Positions 8,499-19,313 of a DNA stretch of 64,000 nt are shown here, in pieces. The stretch lies in the NCBI GenBank assembly GCA_028286395.1, contig JAQBRS010000005.1:231725-295724 (forward strand). Direction: 5' to 3'. The stretch's first letter is position 1, and each line of letters starts with the position of its first letter. Below the pieces are notes generated by a model. That model was not told where the DNA came from. It did no database searches and worked only from the letters and a program-made list of their open reading frames with translations. A program made the translations under genes and the position numbers. Source of the DNA: Candidatus Saccharimonadota bacterium. Lineage in GTDB: Bacteria; Patescibacteriota; Saccharimonadia; Saccharimonadales; Saccharimonadaceae.

Positions 8499-8924
8499 CT
8501 ATCGCAGTTTGGCAAGACGAGCTTTGGTCGATTCGTGCGCACCATCAAGGCCCAGAATCTTCAATGCGCCAATCAACACATACAGCTCATCAAGCGTCAT
8601 CTGATTCGGAGATTGTTCGTACAGATTGAATCGATCATTGATCGCGTCAACCATCCACTTTTCTTTGGCGGGACTGACCGCTTTAGATTGAGCGGCACTC
8701 GTTGCACTCGTCGTGACAACCTCAAGCGACCTGGCAGAATTATCTCGTTTTCGAAGGAAGCCCTTTTGGATCAGCCCATCAATATGAATCGCAACTGTCG
8801 AAACGGACTTATAGCCGATCGCATTCATGATCTCGCGGTAACTGGGACCGTATCCGTGCTCTTGAATAAACGCGTCGACGTAATCAAGCAGTTCTTTTTG
8901 TCTTTTTGTCGATCTTTCGGCCAT
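8499..8924 (-). CDS. LexA-type winged-helix DNA-binding protein without the protease domain
   Basis: 141 aa. The ATG at 8924 is chosen because AAGGAG lies 7 nt upstream; an in-frame ATG at 8960 has no such site. Residues about 4-66 match the LexA DNA-binding domain: TKRQKELLDYV, then HGYGPSYREI and STVAIHI with GLIQKGFLRK. LexA proteins continue with an Ala-Gly cleavage site and a Ser/Lys S24 protease; here none is present, and the C-terminal 70 residues are a linker and a predicted helical segment. It is therefore a regulator that cannot self-cleave like LexA. The 5' end overlaps the ligase gene upstream by 41 nt, so the two are probably cotranscribed. Targets unknown. Confidence 0.85.
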   Translation of the reverse strand: MAERSTKRQKELLDYVDAFIQEHGYGPSYREIMNAIGYKSVSTVAIHIDGLIQKGFLRKRDNSARSLEVVTTSATSAAQSKAVSPAKEKWMVDAINDRFNLYEQSPNQMTLDELYVLIGALKILGLDGAHESTKARLAKLR

Positions 8925-10224
8925 CTGACTCTCCTTTCGGTGCGAGGGCGATTGCGGCAAGCCCCCACCATATAATTGCTACTGTATCATCAACCCAGAC
9001 AGGGAGCAAAAGCCCGATCAGGACCATGCCGACACCACTTGCGAACACTCCTAGCGCTAGTCCATCCGTCCGTTTTCGCCAAAGACCCCGTAACACCAAG
9101 AACGTTATATATATGAATAGCGCGAGTCCGATCCAACCCACTTCATGCGCAATGAACAAGAATTGGTTTTCGACGATCAACGGTTTCGATCCGTACAATG
9201 ATGCCGATCCTGTGCTTCCGATTCCCCCACCAAAAGGTTCATGCACCATTTGATTGATACCATCCCTCAAAGATGCGACGTGACCATCATTGGAATTTAC
9301 TGCCGCTCCGGTCGATGCATTTTCGTGAAGCAACACATTAGAGACAAAGTTAGTGTTACGGCCAGCAACAAGTGCCCCAGCGGCGGCAACGACAATAATC
9401 GCGAGAATAATCCAAAACTTGCGCGAGACCTTGCGACCAACCATAGCAAGCACAACAGTTGCGAGTGCGGCAAACGCAGCGAATAGGGCACTCCGTGAAT
9501 AGCTTGCCCATAACGCAACCGCACTTCCGAGCGCGATAACACTAATCACCAATCCCTGGCGTTGGAACTTTTGACTGCCAGGACGTAGCCAGAAGGCAAA
9601 TAGCAACGTAAGGACAATGACCGCATATGCGCCTAACGGATTCGGACCCCTCAGCGTGCTGTTAATACGAATAAACTCAGGGTTCTGATCGACGGTCAGA
9701 TACGGCACAATTGTCGACGTGTTATACCCAATGTATTTCAAGACATCGTGAGGCAAGACAAATACCTGCAGTAGCGCGAATGCTCCCACAACAAAGGCAC
9801 CGACAAAAAACGTCGTGATGAAGGTTTGACGACGTGTTGGATATAGTGTCAACGCTACATATACGAGCACAAAGAATAAAAGGTATCGAAGATCTATGAA
9901 TAACCCGGCGATAGATGCGGTGAGTCCTTGCGGGAAAATAGGCAATAACAGGAGGTGTAACGCCGCATACCCCGCAATTAAAAGAACCAGGGGTGACTTC
10001 AGCAGAGCAAACTGTTTTCTCTGATACAGAATCACCAGCATAATAAGTCCGTCCAGCAACATCAAAATCTCTTTCCACGATTTAATCAGTACTTCCGCAG
10101 AAGGGAAAAGTGTACTGAGTCCGACGCTTAACGGCGCATGAAGGACGATTCCCCCGAAGACGACTAATAGGATACCGACAAAGATTTTGTCCAACAGGGT
10201 AAGTTTCGAAGGCTTTGCTACCAT
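8884..10224 (-). CDS. O-antigen ligase/polymerase family membrane protein (Wzy_C)
   Basis: 446 aa from the ATG at 10224 (an in-frame ATG at 10290 would run across the divergent promoter and into the neighbouring gene). About 11-12 membrane segments are present, with a large outer loop between about residues 290 and 370 that contains the family's typical REGINQMV-like stretch and the EPFGGGIGS motif. Family members either join finished glycans to an acceptor or polymerise lipid-linked repeats. It is transcribed divergently from the initiating glycosylphosphotransferase at 10271, which supports a role in the same surface glycan. Whether it is a ligase or a polymerase cannot be told from sequence. 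Confidence 0.85.
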   Translation of the reverse strand: MVAKPSKLTLLDKIFVGILLVVFGGIVLHAPLSVGLSTLFPSAEVLIKSWKEILMLLDGLIMLVILYQRKQFALLKSPLVLLIAGYAALHLLLLPIFPQGLTASIAGLFIDLRYLLFFVLVYVALTLYPTRRQTFITTFFVGAFVVGAFALLQVFVLPHDVLKYIGYNTSTIVPYLTVDQNPEFIRINSTLRGPNPLGAYAVIVLTLLFAFWLRPGSQKFQRQGLVISVIALGSAVALWASYSRSALFAAFAALATVVLAMVGRKVSRKFWIILAIIVVAAAGALVAGRNTNFVSNVLLHENASTGAAVNSNDGHVASLRDGINQMVHEPFGGGIGSTGSASLYGSKPLIVENQFLFIAHEVGWIGLALFIYITFLVLRGLWRKRTDGLALGVFASGVGMVLIGLLLPVWVDDTVAIIWWGLAAIALAPKGESDGRKIDKKTKRTA

Positions 10225-10254
10225 AGGGTACCTCTTAGTGTAACGAAATAATGC

Positions 10255-10260
10255 TATAAT
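10255..10260 (+). promoter_or_regulatory. -10 box TATAAT before the glycosylphosphotransferase
   Basis: A perfect TATAAT ends 10 nt before the ATG at 10271; a near-leaderless mRNA is predicted. On the other strand a TTACACT sequence serves as a candidate -10 for the divergent ligase gene. Confidence 0.6.
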
Positions 10261-10270
10261 AACAGCACTT

Positions 10271-11707
10271 ATGTCACGCCGAAACAGCAAGCTCTACAGC
10301 TTTACCCTGATTCTCATCGATGCACTCGTTCTGATTATCACCTTTGTGTTGGCGTACGTTGCGCGAGTTCAATATGACCCTCGCCCACTGCTTCACAATA
10401 TCTACGCCTTCGATTATCTCTTCGCCTTCCTACTAATCGTCCCTTTCTGGATCTTTATCTTTGCGATTCTCGGCCTTTATCAACCAGGAACGTACAATCG
10501 ACGCTTAGCTGAATGGGCGAAAATCGCTATTGGATCATTTATCGGTATCCTTCTCGTTATTGGCTGGGAATACGTCAGTGACAAAACAATCTTCCCAGCC
10601 CGCTTGGTTGCGCTATACGCACTCATCGGGGCCTTCATTCTGATTGTTCTCGAGCGTGAAATCATGCGCCTCATCCGTACACTTATGTTCCGCTACGGCC
10701 GTGGTACAAAACGTGTTCTGCTGATTGGTTCATCTTCTGCGTCCAGCGACATCGCAAAAAGCATTTCAGACACTGCACGTAGTGGCTACGAAGTCATCGC
10801 CTTTGCCGGTTCAAAGAAAAACCTGCCCGTGAACTTCAAAGGACACCACTACTCATATGTCGAAGAAGCTTTGAAAGATCTTGAACTAAACAAGATCACT
10901 GCCATCATCCAAACTGACCTATACGAAAATGCCGAGCGTAATCAAAAGATCCTTTCAATGGCCCAAGAAAATCACATCGACTACAGCTTTATCCCTGGTG
11001 AAGCCGAATTCTATTCCGGTAAAAACACTGTCGACGTTTTCCTTGGCTACCCAATGATTAGCGTGTACCAAACACCTCTCGTTGGCTGGGGTGCAATTGT
11101 GAAGCGGATCTTTGATCTTATCATGAGTAGTCTTCTCATTATTGTTTCCTCACCGTTCCTCCTCATCTTTATCATCATCAAAAAGATCGTCGACCGCGGA
11201 CCAGTCTTTTACATCAGCCAGCGCCTAAGTCGTTTCTCCGAACCAATTGGGCTGATTAAATTCCGTAGCATGGGCGCCCAGTATGGCGGCAAAGATGCGG
11301 CTGAAGAGTTCCGCGAAATGGGTCGTGAAGATTTAGCGCGAGAATATGAAAAGTACCGTAAAGTCGAAAATGATCCACGCATCACCCCATTCGGTACTTG
11401 GCTTCGTGCAACGTCGATCGATGAACTCCCTCAGGTCTTTAATGTTTTCAAGGGTGACCTGAGCCTCGTTGGACCACGACCGATTCTTCCACAAGAAATA
11501 AAGCTTGCCCACGGACGAACCGCCCTTCTTCATAGTGTTAAATCCGGGGTCACAGGACTCTGGCAAGTTTCTGGTCGCAGCGAGCTGGACTTCGACGAAC
11601 GAATTGAACTTGAACTATTCTACGCCCAAAACTGGACCTTCTGGTTAGATATTAAGATCCTGTTCAAGACTGTCCTTGTCGTCCTTCGTGGCCGCGGAGC
11701 TAAATAG
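10271..11707 (+). CDS. Polyprenyl glycosylphosphotransferase (initiates glycan synthesis)
   Basis: 478 aa. Four to five N-terminal membrane segments (about 10-130) and a Rossmann-like middle domain (about 145-250, starting GTKRVLLIGSS) precede a membrane-bound catalytic domain (about 275-478). The catalytic region shows KFRSM, DELPQVFNV, the GPRP motif and GVTGLWQVSGR, as in the WbaP/WcaJ/CpsE family. These enzymes place a sugar-1-phosphate on undecaprenyl phosphate at the cytoplasmic face, the first step of capsule or O-antigen synthesis. The stop overlaps the GTG of the following GT4 gene by 1 nt, and galE follows with a further overlap, so three genes form one operon. Confidence 0.93.
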   Translation: MSRRNSKLYSFTLILIDALVLIITFVLAYVARVQYDPRPLLHNIYAFDYLFAFLLIVPFWIFIFAILGLYQPGTYNRRLAEWAKIAIGSFIGILLVIGWEYVSDKTIFPARLVALYALIGAFILIVLEREIMRLIRTLMFRYGRGTKRVLLIGSSSASSDIAKSISDTARSGYEVIAFAGSKKNLPVNFKGHHYSYVEEALKDLELNKITAIIQTDLYENAERNQKILSMAQENHIDYSFIPGEAEFYSGKNTVDVFLGYPMISVYQTPLVGWGAIVKRIFDLIMSSLLIIVSSPFLLIFIIIKKIVDRGPVFYISQRLSRFSEPIGLIKFRSMGAQYGGKDAAEEFREMGREDLAREYEKYRKVENDPRITPFGTWLRATSIDELPQVFNVFKGDLSLVGPRPILPQEIKLAHGRTALLHSVKSGVTGLWQVSGRSELDFDERIELELFYAQNWTFWLDIKILFKTVLVVLRGRGAK

Positions 11708-12828
11708 TGCCAGCACCAAAGATCGCAATCGTTCATGACTGGCTCACCGTTTCCGGCGGTGCAGAAGTAGTCGTAGCCGAACTCCATAAACTCTTTCCGA
11801 AAGCGCCTATCTATACATCAGTCTATAATCCCGAGGCACTGCCCGGACTTAAAGGCCTCGATATCCGTACCACTTACCTACAGGACAAGTTACCTGCCAA
11901 GCTTCGCTATCGACACACGTTATGGCCAACCCTCCGCGCAAAAGCATTTCGCAAGTTAGACCTGTCCGAATTCGACATTATTATTAGTAGCTCCAGTGCT
12001 GAAGCAAAAGCTGTTCGAAAAACTCGACCAGGCCAAATTCACATCGCCTACATTCATACCCCGATCCGCTATTACTGGAGTCACTACGAAGAATTTAAAA
12101 AAGAGTTTAAGTTCGGAGTATTTACACCATTCATTCGTCCAATTATTCCGATGATGGTGAAGAAGATGCGCAAACTCGACCTGGAATCAATCAAAGATAT
12201 CGACGTCATGATCGCCAATTCTGAAGTGACTCAAGCCCGCATTAAAAAGTATTACAAACGATCATCAACCGTCGTTCATCCGCCCGTTGATGTCGAACGA
12301 TTCACCCCACAACCAAAAGGTGAGCGCAGTGGCTATATCCTTTGGGGCCGTCATGTCCCCTACAAACGTTTTGACCTAGCTGTCGAAGCCGCCAATCAAC
12401 TAAAGGCACAGTTAACAATCATCGGATCTGGACCTGACACAGCACGTTTAAAGAAGCTTGCGGGACCAACCGTAACATTCGTCGGCCGTGTCAGCGATAA
12501 AGAACTTGTCCACCTTGCTCAATCAGCTAAAGGATTCTTATTCCCCAACGAAGAAGACTTCGGGATTTCAGCCGTTGAAGCTTTGGCTGCAGGCACGCCC
12601 GTCATCGCCTATGCAAAGGGTGGCGCTTTAGATATCGTTCAAGATGGCGAAACAGGGGTCCTATTTAAAGAACAGTCTGTCGAAAGTCTTGTTGCAGCGA
12701 TGAAACGGTTCGAGACTTTGACTTTCTTGCCTGCGACACTGCATCGCAAGGCTAAGCGATTCGATAAAAGTTTGTTTGATACAAAGATATTAAAAATATT
12801 TGAAGATTCTATGGAGTTGAAAAAATAA
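11707..12828 (+). CDS. GT4 family glycosyltransferase
   Basis: 373 aa from a GTG that shares its first base with the TAG of the upstream gene. It shows the GT-B fold of family 4: SGGAE near residues 16-20 in the acceptor domain, HTPIRYYW near 118-125, and in the donor domain EDFGISAVEALAAG with GTPVIAY. The central HTPIRYYW stretch resembles mannosyltransferases of the WbaZ type, but donor and acceptor are not predictable. It acts in the cytoplasm, probably adding the second or later sugar to the lipid carrier primed by the upstream transferase. Confidence 0.9.
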   Translation: MPAPKIAIVHDWLTVSGGAEVVVAELHKLFPKAPIYTSVYNPEALPGLKGLDIRTTYLQDKLPAKLRYRHTLWPTLRAKAFRKLDLSEFDIIISSSSAEAKAVRKTRPGQIHIAYIHTPIRYYWSHYEEFKKEFKFGVFTPFIRPIIPMMVKKMRKLDLESIKDIDVMIANSEVTQARIKKYYKRSSTVVHPPVDVERFTPQPKGERSGYILWGRHVPYKRFDLAVEAANQLKAQLTIIGSGPDTARLKKLAGPTVTFVGRVSDKELVHLAQSAKGFLFPNEEDFGISAVEALAAGTPVIAYAKGGALDIVQDGETGVLFKEQSVESLVAAMKRFETLTFLPATLHRKAKRFDKSLFDTKILKIFEDSMELKK

Positions 12829-13838
12829 TGAACGTTTTGGTTACTGGTGGCACGGGTTACATAGGGAGCCACACAGTGGTTGAGTTACTTGCAGGTGGAC
12901 ACACCGCAACAATCATCGATAATCTATCAAATAGTAGCGAGCTTGTTGTCGATAGAATCGAGCAAATCACTGGCAAACAGCCAAACCTGCACATTTTTGA
13001 TCTACAAGATAAGAATAAGCTTGCTGAAGTATTTAAAAAAGAGTCGTTTGATGCGGTTATTCACTTCGCAGGATTAAAAGCAGTTGGTGAATCAACCCAA
13101 AAACCACTTGCGTACTATAGAACAAATATAGACAGTTCATTGTCACTACTGGAGGTCATGGAAGAATACGGTATACCGACCCTTATCTTTAGTTCATCTG
13201 CAACCGTATACGGGTCAGCCCCTATACCTTATAGCGAAACAAGCGTTGTTGGACAGGGCATTACAAACCCATATGGACAAACGAAGTATATGATAGAGCA
13301 AATTATACGTGATGTTGGAGCTGCAAACGCGGCATTGCAATTTACTATACTTCGATACTTTAACCCCGTTGGAGCGCACCCGAGTGGCCTCATTGGTGAA
13401 GACCCCAAAGGAATTCCAAACAACCTCATGCCGTATCTGTCACAAGTCGCAAGCGGAAAAAGAAAAGTACTTTCAATATACGGAAGTGACTACAAAACAA
13501 TAGATGGTACGGCAGCTCGTGACTATATTCATGTTGTCGATCTCGCGAAAGGACATATCGCGGCACTTATGAATAAGCATACAGGCACAGAAACATATAA
13601 TCTAGGATCCGGTAAAAGTACTACGGTACTCGAACTAGTGAATGCGTTTTCCGAAGGAACCGGCCAGGCCGTTTCTTACGAACTCGCTGAGCGGCGAGCA
13701 GGAGATCTCCCGGAGTACTATGCTGACGCCAAAAAAGCCGAAAAAGAGCTTGATTGGAAAACGAACAAAACGATTGCAGATATCTGTAAAGATACCTGGA
13801 ACTGGCAGTCAAGGAATCCAAACGGTTATAGTAGCTGA
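12828..13838 (+). CDS. galE: UDP-glucose 4-epimerase
   Basis: 336 aa, the usual GalE length. The extended SDR fold has the NAD-binding TGGTGYIGSH at 6-15, Ser122-Ser124 of the catalytic segment, and the Tyr149/Lys153 pair in YGQTK, with the family's FRYFN-like element (ILRYFNPVGAHPSG). It interconverts UDP-glucose and UDP-galactose (or their N-acetyl forms) in the cytoplasm. Its ATG overlaps the stop of the GT4 gene (TAATG), implying translational coupling, and it ends with TGA, showing that TGA is a stop in this organism. Confidence 0.95.
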   Translation: MNVLVTGGTGYIGSHTVVELLAGGHTATIIDNLSNSSELVVDRIEQITGKQPNLHIFDLQDKNKLAEVFKKESFDAVIHFAGLKAVGESTQKPLAYYRTNIDSSLSLLEVMEEYGIPTLIFSSSATVYGSAPIPYSETSVVGQGITNPYGQTKYMIEQIIRDVGAANAALQFTILRYFNPVGAHPSGLIGEDPKGIPNNLMPYLSQVASGKRKVLSIYGSDYKTIDGTAARDYIHVVDLAKGHIAALMNKHTGTETYNLGSGKSTTVLELVNAFSEGTGQAVSYELAERRAGDLPEYYADAKKAEKELDWKTNKTIADICKDTWNWQSRNPNGYSS

Positions 13839-13856
13839 CCGCTCTACTGTGACTTG

Positions 13857-14612
13857 CTATTTTATAGCGCTAATAATCGCTTCGAGACAGTTGGCCGTAT
13901 CTTCCCAACGTGTTACTTCGATACTATCAATGCCAAATGCTTTGACGGGATAGTCATTGCCGCCTTCTTGTAGTTTGTCGCCAAAGAAAAGAATGTCTGA
14001 TTTTTCAAAGCCATTTGCATCCATTAGTTTTTGCATGCCGTAAGCTTTGTCGATACCGGGCCGTGTAATATCAATCGATGTTGTTCCTGCGACACGAACC
14101 TCTAAACCCGGGAGCTTATCAAGCGCGATCTCACGGATAGCCATACGCTTTTTGCGATCTGGATCCCAGGCATACTTATCTTCTGCCGTTGCGTACTGAC
14201 CCAACCCAGAATATGTCACCTGACTATCTCGGTCTTCGATCACTTCACCTGTTGGGCTCTCTGGCCAGTAGCCAGCTTGTTTAGCGGATGTTTCCATCAC
14301 TTCTGCGATTTTCGTCTTCTCTTCCTGGGTCAAGTCTTCTGCGTACTGCATAGCCCAGTCACTTGTCGCCTCATCGTAGCGATAATAGCGGGTTCCCGTT
14401 GTTGGCATCAGGTGAATTCGCTTCAGCTTTTCAGTTGTCAGATCAAGTCGGTCAATAAATTGTTTGTGAAACAAATTGTAGTTACCGCCAGAAATAATAC
14501 ACACGTCAAAGGTATCCAGTACATTATTAAATGCTTCGGCCATCCTATCGCTTATTGGTGATTTGGTAATTGCGATCGTGTCATCCATATCAAATGCTAA
14601 AACTTTTTTCAT
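13857..14612 (-). CDS. HAD-superfamily phosphomannomutase of the eukaryotic (PMM) type
   Basis: 251 aa from the ATG at 14612, preceded by AGGAG at the right distance. The HAD nucleophile motif is FDMDDT with Asp8 and Asp10. The C-terminal part has FFGDK and EGGND (216-220) followed about 15 residues later by EDT, the arrangement of eukaryotic PMM1/PMM2/SEC53 enzymes, which convert mannose-6-phosphate to mannose-1-phosphate. Bacteria normally use an unrelated phosphoglucomutase-type enzyme. It follows a nucleotidyltransferase gene by 7 nt. A Cof-type sugar phosphatase is the alternative, but the GGND signature argues for PMM. Confidence 0.82.
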   Translation of the reverse strand: MKKVLAFDMDDTIAITKSPISDRMAEAFNNVLDTFDVCIISGGNYNLFHKQFIDRLDLTTEKLKRIHLMPTTGTRYYRYDEATSDWAMQYAEDLTQEEKTKIAEVMETSAKQAGYWPESPTGEVIEDRDSQVTYSGLGQYATAEDKYAWDPDRKKRMAIREIALDKLPGLEVRVAGTTSIDITRPGIDKAYGMQKLMDANGFEKSDILFFGDKLQEGGNDYPVKAFGIDSIEVTRWEDTANCLEAIISAIK

Positions 14613-14619
14613 ATCTCTC

Positions 14620-15057
14620 CTATTTTTGGTGACCAAGTGCTTGGTTGATTCGGGTTGAAGAATCTGCCTTTTCCGTACCGCCAACACCAAACACTAACTT
14701 TATATTCTTTTCGCGTGCCACTTCACCTTCAGGAATTTCTTCTACCGAATTGCGATCTCCGCCATTACCAAAAATAAGTTCGTCATCAGGATATTTGTCC
14801 GCAATGGCACGGAGTGTCTGAATCTGCGTAGGATCTTCGTCAATACTTAAGACGACTTCATCAACATCCTTCAACGCCTTTATCAGACGTGACCTATTAT
14901 CATGATCCAGAATAATTTTGCCTTTTTTCAATAACTGTTGCGCATCGTTGTTCACGATAACAATCAAATGATCGCCCATCTTTGCACCCTCTTCAATCAT
15001 GTCGAGGTGTCCGCCGTGCAGGGGATTAAAGTAGCCGCTCAGAATTACTCTCTTCAT
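14620..15057 (-). CDS. Cytidylyltransferase-like nucleotidyltransferase (HxGH family)
   Basis: 145 aa from the ATG at 15057, which lies 8 nt past a perfect TATAAT, the same spacing as in the divergent rmlB; an in-frame ATG at 15063 is too close to the -10 box. The nucleotide-binding motif HGGH is at 14-17 (family HxGH). The second signature (ISSTxI in relatives) is represented by DSSTRI near the C-terminus. Relatives include glycerol-3-phosphate cytidylyltransferase (TagD) and the adenylyl domain of HldE. It probably activates a phosphorylated sugar or polyol for the surface glycan. It heads an operon with the phosphomannomutase. Confidence 0.85.
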   Translation of the reverse strand: MKRVILSGYFNPLHGGHLDMIEEGAKMGDHLIVIVNNDAQQLLKKGKIILDHDNRSRLIKALKDVDEVVLSIDEDPTQIQTLRAIADKYPDDELIFGNGGDRNSVEEIPEGEVAREKNIKLVFGVGGTEKADSSTRINQALGHQK

Positions 15058-15065
15058 AAGCATTC

Positions 15066-15075
15066 ATTATATACT
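15066..15075. promoter_or_regulatory. Overlapping divergent -10 boxes
   Basis: The minus-strand TATAAT (15066-15071) and the plus-strand TATACT (15070-15075) share two base pairs. Each -10 box is exactly 8 nt from its start codon (15057 and 15084). Both mRNAs should be leaderless, and the two promoters cannot be occupied at once. Confidence 0.65.
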
Positions 15076-15077
15076 AA

Positions 15078-16619
<1,542 letters not shown>

Positions 16620-16620
<1 letters not shown>

Positions 16621-18044
16621 TGTCAGATTCACTATTTAGTAAGCCCCTCGAAATTCACGAGACCAATATCCCTGGCCTTGTTTGGTTAGACCTTACCGTT
16701 AATGGTGATAATCGTGGCTGGTTCCAAGAAAAATGGCAGCGCGCAAAGATGGTCGAAAAAGGACTCCCCGACTTCGGACCGATCCAAAACAACATGTCGT
16801 TCAATGACAAAGCAGGTGTGACTCGCGGTATCCACACTGAACCTTGGGACAAGTACATCTCCGTTGGTACTGGCCGAATCTTTGGCGCATGGGTCGACCT
16901 TCGTGAAGGCGAAAGTTTCGGACAAGTCTTCACGCTCGAAGTAGACCCATCAAAGGCAGTATTTGTTCCACGTGGTGTCGGTAACGCGTTCCAAGTCCTC
17001 GAGGACCAAACATTGTATTCATACCTGGTAAACGAACACTGGTCTCCTGATGGCGACTACGCTTTCCTGAACCTTGCTGATGTAGCATCTGATATTAAAT
17101 GGCCAATCCCACTGAAAGACGCGATCCTATCCGATAAGGATAAAGTTCACCCGGAACTAAAAGACATTACTCCGATTAAAGCTCGTAAGATCTTAGTCAC
17201 CGGCGCAAACGGACAACTCGGCAAAGCACTGCAACTTGAATTCCCTGATGCAGAATTCGTCGATCGTTCAACATTTGATATCTCAGATACATCAACCTGG
17301 GGCGACCGTAATTGGCGACAATACAGCACTATTATTAATGCAGCCGCGTATACGAAAGTCGACATTGCCGAAACGCCCGAAGGCAAAGTTGATGCGTGGA
17401 AGGCGAATGCTACTGCGGTGAAAGATCTGGCCTTGCTTGCGAACGAGAATAATCTCACACTCGTTCATGTTTCAAGCGACTACGTCTTTGACGGAACACA
17501 GGAAGCGCACACAGAAGATGAACTATTCTCACCACTAGGTGTCTACGGACAATCGAAATCCGCCGGTGATATTGCTGCAGCAACCGTCCCAAAACACTAC
17601 ATTATTCGAACATCATGGGTTGTCGGTGACGGTAACAACTTTGTCAGAACGATGGAAAAGCTCGCGAAAGAGGGCGTTAATCCTGCGGTTGTAAACGATC
17701 AGTTCGGTCGCCCAAGTTTCACAGAGGATATCGCGAAGGGGATCAAATACCTGCTTGATTCTAGCGCTGAATTTGGAACCTACAACCTTTCAAACGATGG
17801 CCCAGTTGTTAGCTGGCGAGATCTCGCAGAGTCTGTATTTGAAACAACTAAAAACAATCCAGAACGAGTTGGGGTACAAACAACCGCCGACTTCATCGCG
17901 AAGAAACTCGAAGGCAATAACCCCGTGTCACCTCGCCCCTTACAAAGCACGCTTGATCTTGCTAAAATAAAGGCTGCAGGCTTTGCGCCACGTAGGTGGG
18001 ATACGGCGCTCACAGAGTATCTACAGCAACAGCAATCTGAATAG
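16620..18044 (+). CDS. Fused dTDP-4-dehydrorhamnose 3,5-epimerase and reductase (RmlC-RmlD)
   Basis: 474 aa. Residues 1 to about 185 form an RmlC cupin domain: catalytic His72 in RGIHTEP, the [10 protein letters not shown] segment at 115-124 and the tyrosines of [10 protein letters not shown] at 132-141. Residues about 189-474 are RmlD: the NAD(P)-binding TGANGQLG at 194-201, VSSDYVFDG, and YGQSK with the catalytic Tyr/Lys. Together they carry out the last two steps to dTDP-L-rhamnose. Each domain is near full length, so this is a true fusion and not two damaged genes. It is coupled to the Nudix gene by a TAATG overlap and followed by rmlA after 10 nt. Confidence 0.95.
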
Positions 18045-18054
18045 GAGACATTTT

Positions 18055-18906
18055 ATGAAGGGTATTATTCTTGCCGGTGGATCCGGCACACGGCTTTGGC
18101 CGATCACTAAAGGAATCAGCAAACAGCTCGTTCCAATCTATGACAAACCGATGGTCTACTATCCATTGACGACACTCATGTCAGCTGGTATCAAAGACAT
18201 CCTGATCATTACTACTCCTGAAGATCAGTTCCAATTTCAACGACTTCTAGGTGATGGGTCTGCATGGGGAATTAACCTCTCATATGCGGCACAGCCAACG
18301 CCTGATGGACTTGCGCAAGCATTCATTATTGGTGAGGAATTTATTGGTGATGACAAAGTTGCGCTCGTTCTGGGTGACAATATTTTCCATGGACACAAAC
18401 TTAGCGACTCATTAAAAACTTGTGGCGACCCAGATGGTGGTATCGTCTTTGCCTACCAGGTTTCTGATCCAGAACGTTATGGAGTTGTTGAGTTCGACGA
18501 GAACATGAAAGCTGTTTCTATTGAAGAGAAGCCAACCAATCCTAAATCTGACTACGCTGTTGTCGGCCTCTACTTTTACGATAACGATGTTGTCGAAATT
18601 GCAAAAAACGTCAAGCCAAGTGAACGTGGCGAAATTGAGATCACTTCAATCAATGAAGCGTATCTTGCTAAGAACAAGCTAAAAGTTACTGTACTTGATA
18701 CGGGTGACGTCTGGCTTGACACCGGAACCATCGACTCGATGGCAGAAGCGACCGACTATGTTCGTGTGCTGCAAAAACGTACTGGGCAGATCATTGGTAG
18801 CCCGGAAGAGATCGCGTATGAAGAGGGGTTTATTACCAAAGAACAACTTGATGCGCTAGCTGAGCCTTTGAAGAAATCTGGGTATGGCGAGTACCTCGCT
18901 GGTTAA
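18055..18906 (+). CDS. rmlA: Glucose-1-phosphate thymidylyltransferase
   Basis: 283 aa, the normal RmlA length. The ATG at 18055 has AGGAG 8 nt upstream; an earlier in-frame ATG at 17983 lies inside rmlCD. The nucleotide-binding [11 protein letters not shown] is at 8-18, followed by [20 protein letters not shown] and the late [11 protein letters not shown]. It makes dTDP-glucose from dTTP and glucose-1-phosphate, the first step of dTDP-L-rhamnose synthesis, and so completes the pathway in one operon. Confidence 0.96.
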   Translation: MKGIILAGGSGTRLWPITKGISKQLVPIYDKPMVYYPLTTLMSAGIKDILIITTPEDQFQFQRLLGDGSAWGINLSYAAQPTPDGLAQAFIIGEEFIGDDKVALVLGDNIFHGHKLSDSLKTCGDPDGGIVFAYQVSDPERYGVVEFDENMKAVSIEEKPTNPKSDYAVVGLYFYDNDVVEIAKNVKPSERGEIEITSINEAYLAKNKLKVTVLDTGDVWLDTGTIDSMAEATDYVRVLQKRTGQIIGSPEEIAYEEGFITKEQLDALAEPLKKSGYGEYLAG

Positions 18907-18911
18907 TAATT

Positions 18912-19313
18912 ATGATTTTCGAAAAATACAAACCCGTTGCTAAACAATTCATAAAATACTTTGGTGTTGCACTCATTGGCTATATTTTTGACTTCGGGTC
19001 ACTCGTAGTTCTTACTGAAGTATTCCACGTTTACTACCTGATAGCCGCAAGCACAGGGTTTGTTCTAGGGCTCATCGTTACTTATATCCTTAGCGGGAGG
19101 TACGTATTTGGTAAATCAAAGATAAAAAAACGATACGTCGAGTTCATCATATTTGCCGCTATCGGCTTAGTTGGTCTCGGCATCCTAAACCTGCTTATGT
19201 GGATATTTACCGAGAAGCTCGGCATCTACTACATACTCTCGAAGGTGATTGCAACTGTATTTGTGTATATGTGGAACTTCTTCGCTAGGCGCGCAATCTA
19301 TCAAGAAAAATAG
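18912..19313 (+). CDS. GtrA-like membrane protein
   Basis: 133 aa with four membrane segments and little else, beginning with FIKYFGVALIGY and ending in a basic tail, the GtrA family layout. GtrA proteins are believed to flip undecaprenyl-phosphate-linked sugars to the outer face, with a GT2 partner making the lipid-linked sugar. It is last in the rml operon, 5 nt after rmlA, and overlaps the convergent isomerase gene by 13 nt at the stops. The partner transferase is not adjacent; the GT2 genes at 21853 and 22683 are candidates. Confidence 0.88.
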   Translation: MIFEKYKPVAKQFIKYFGVALIGYIFDFGSLVVLTEVFHVYYLIAASTGFVLGLIVTYILSGRYVFGKSKIKKRYVEFIIFAAIGLVGLGILNLLMWIFTEKLGIYYILSKVIATVFVYMWNFFARRAIYQEK

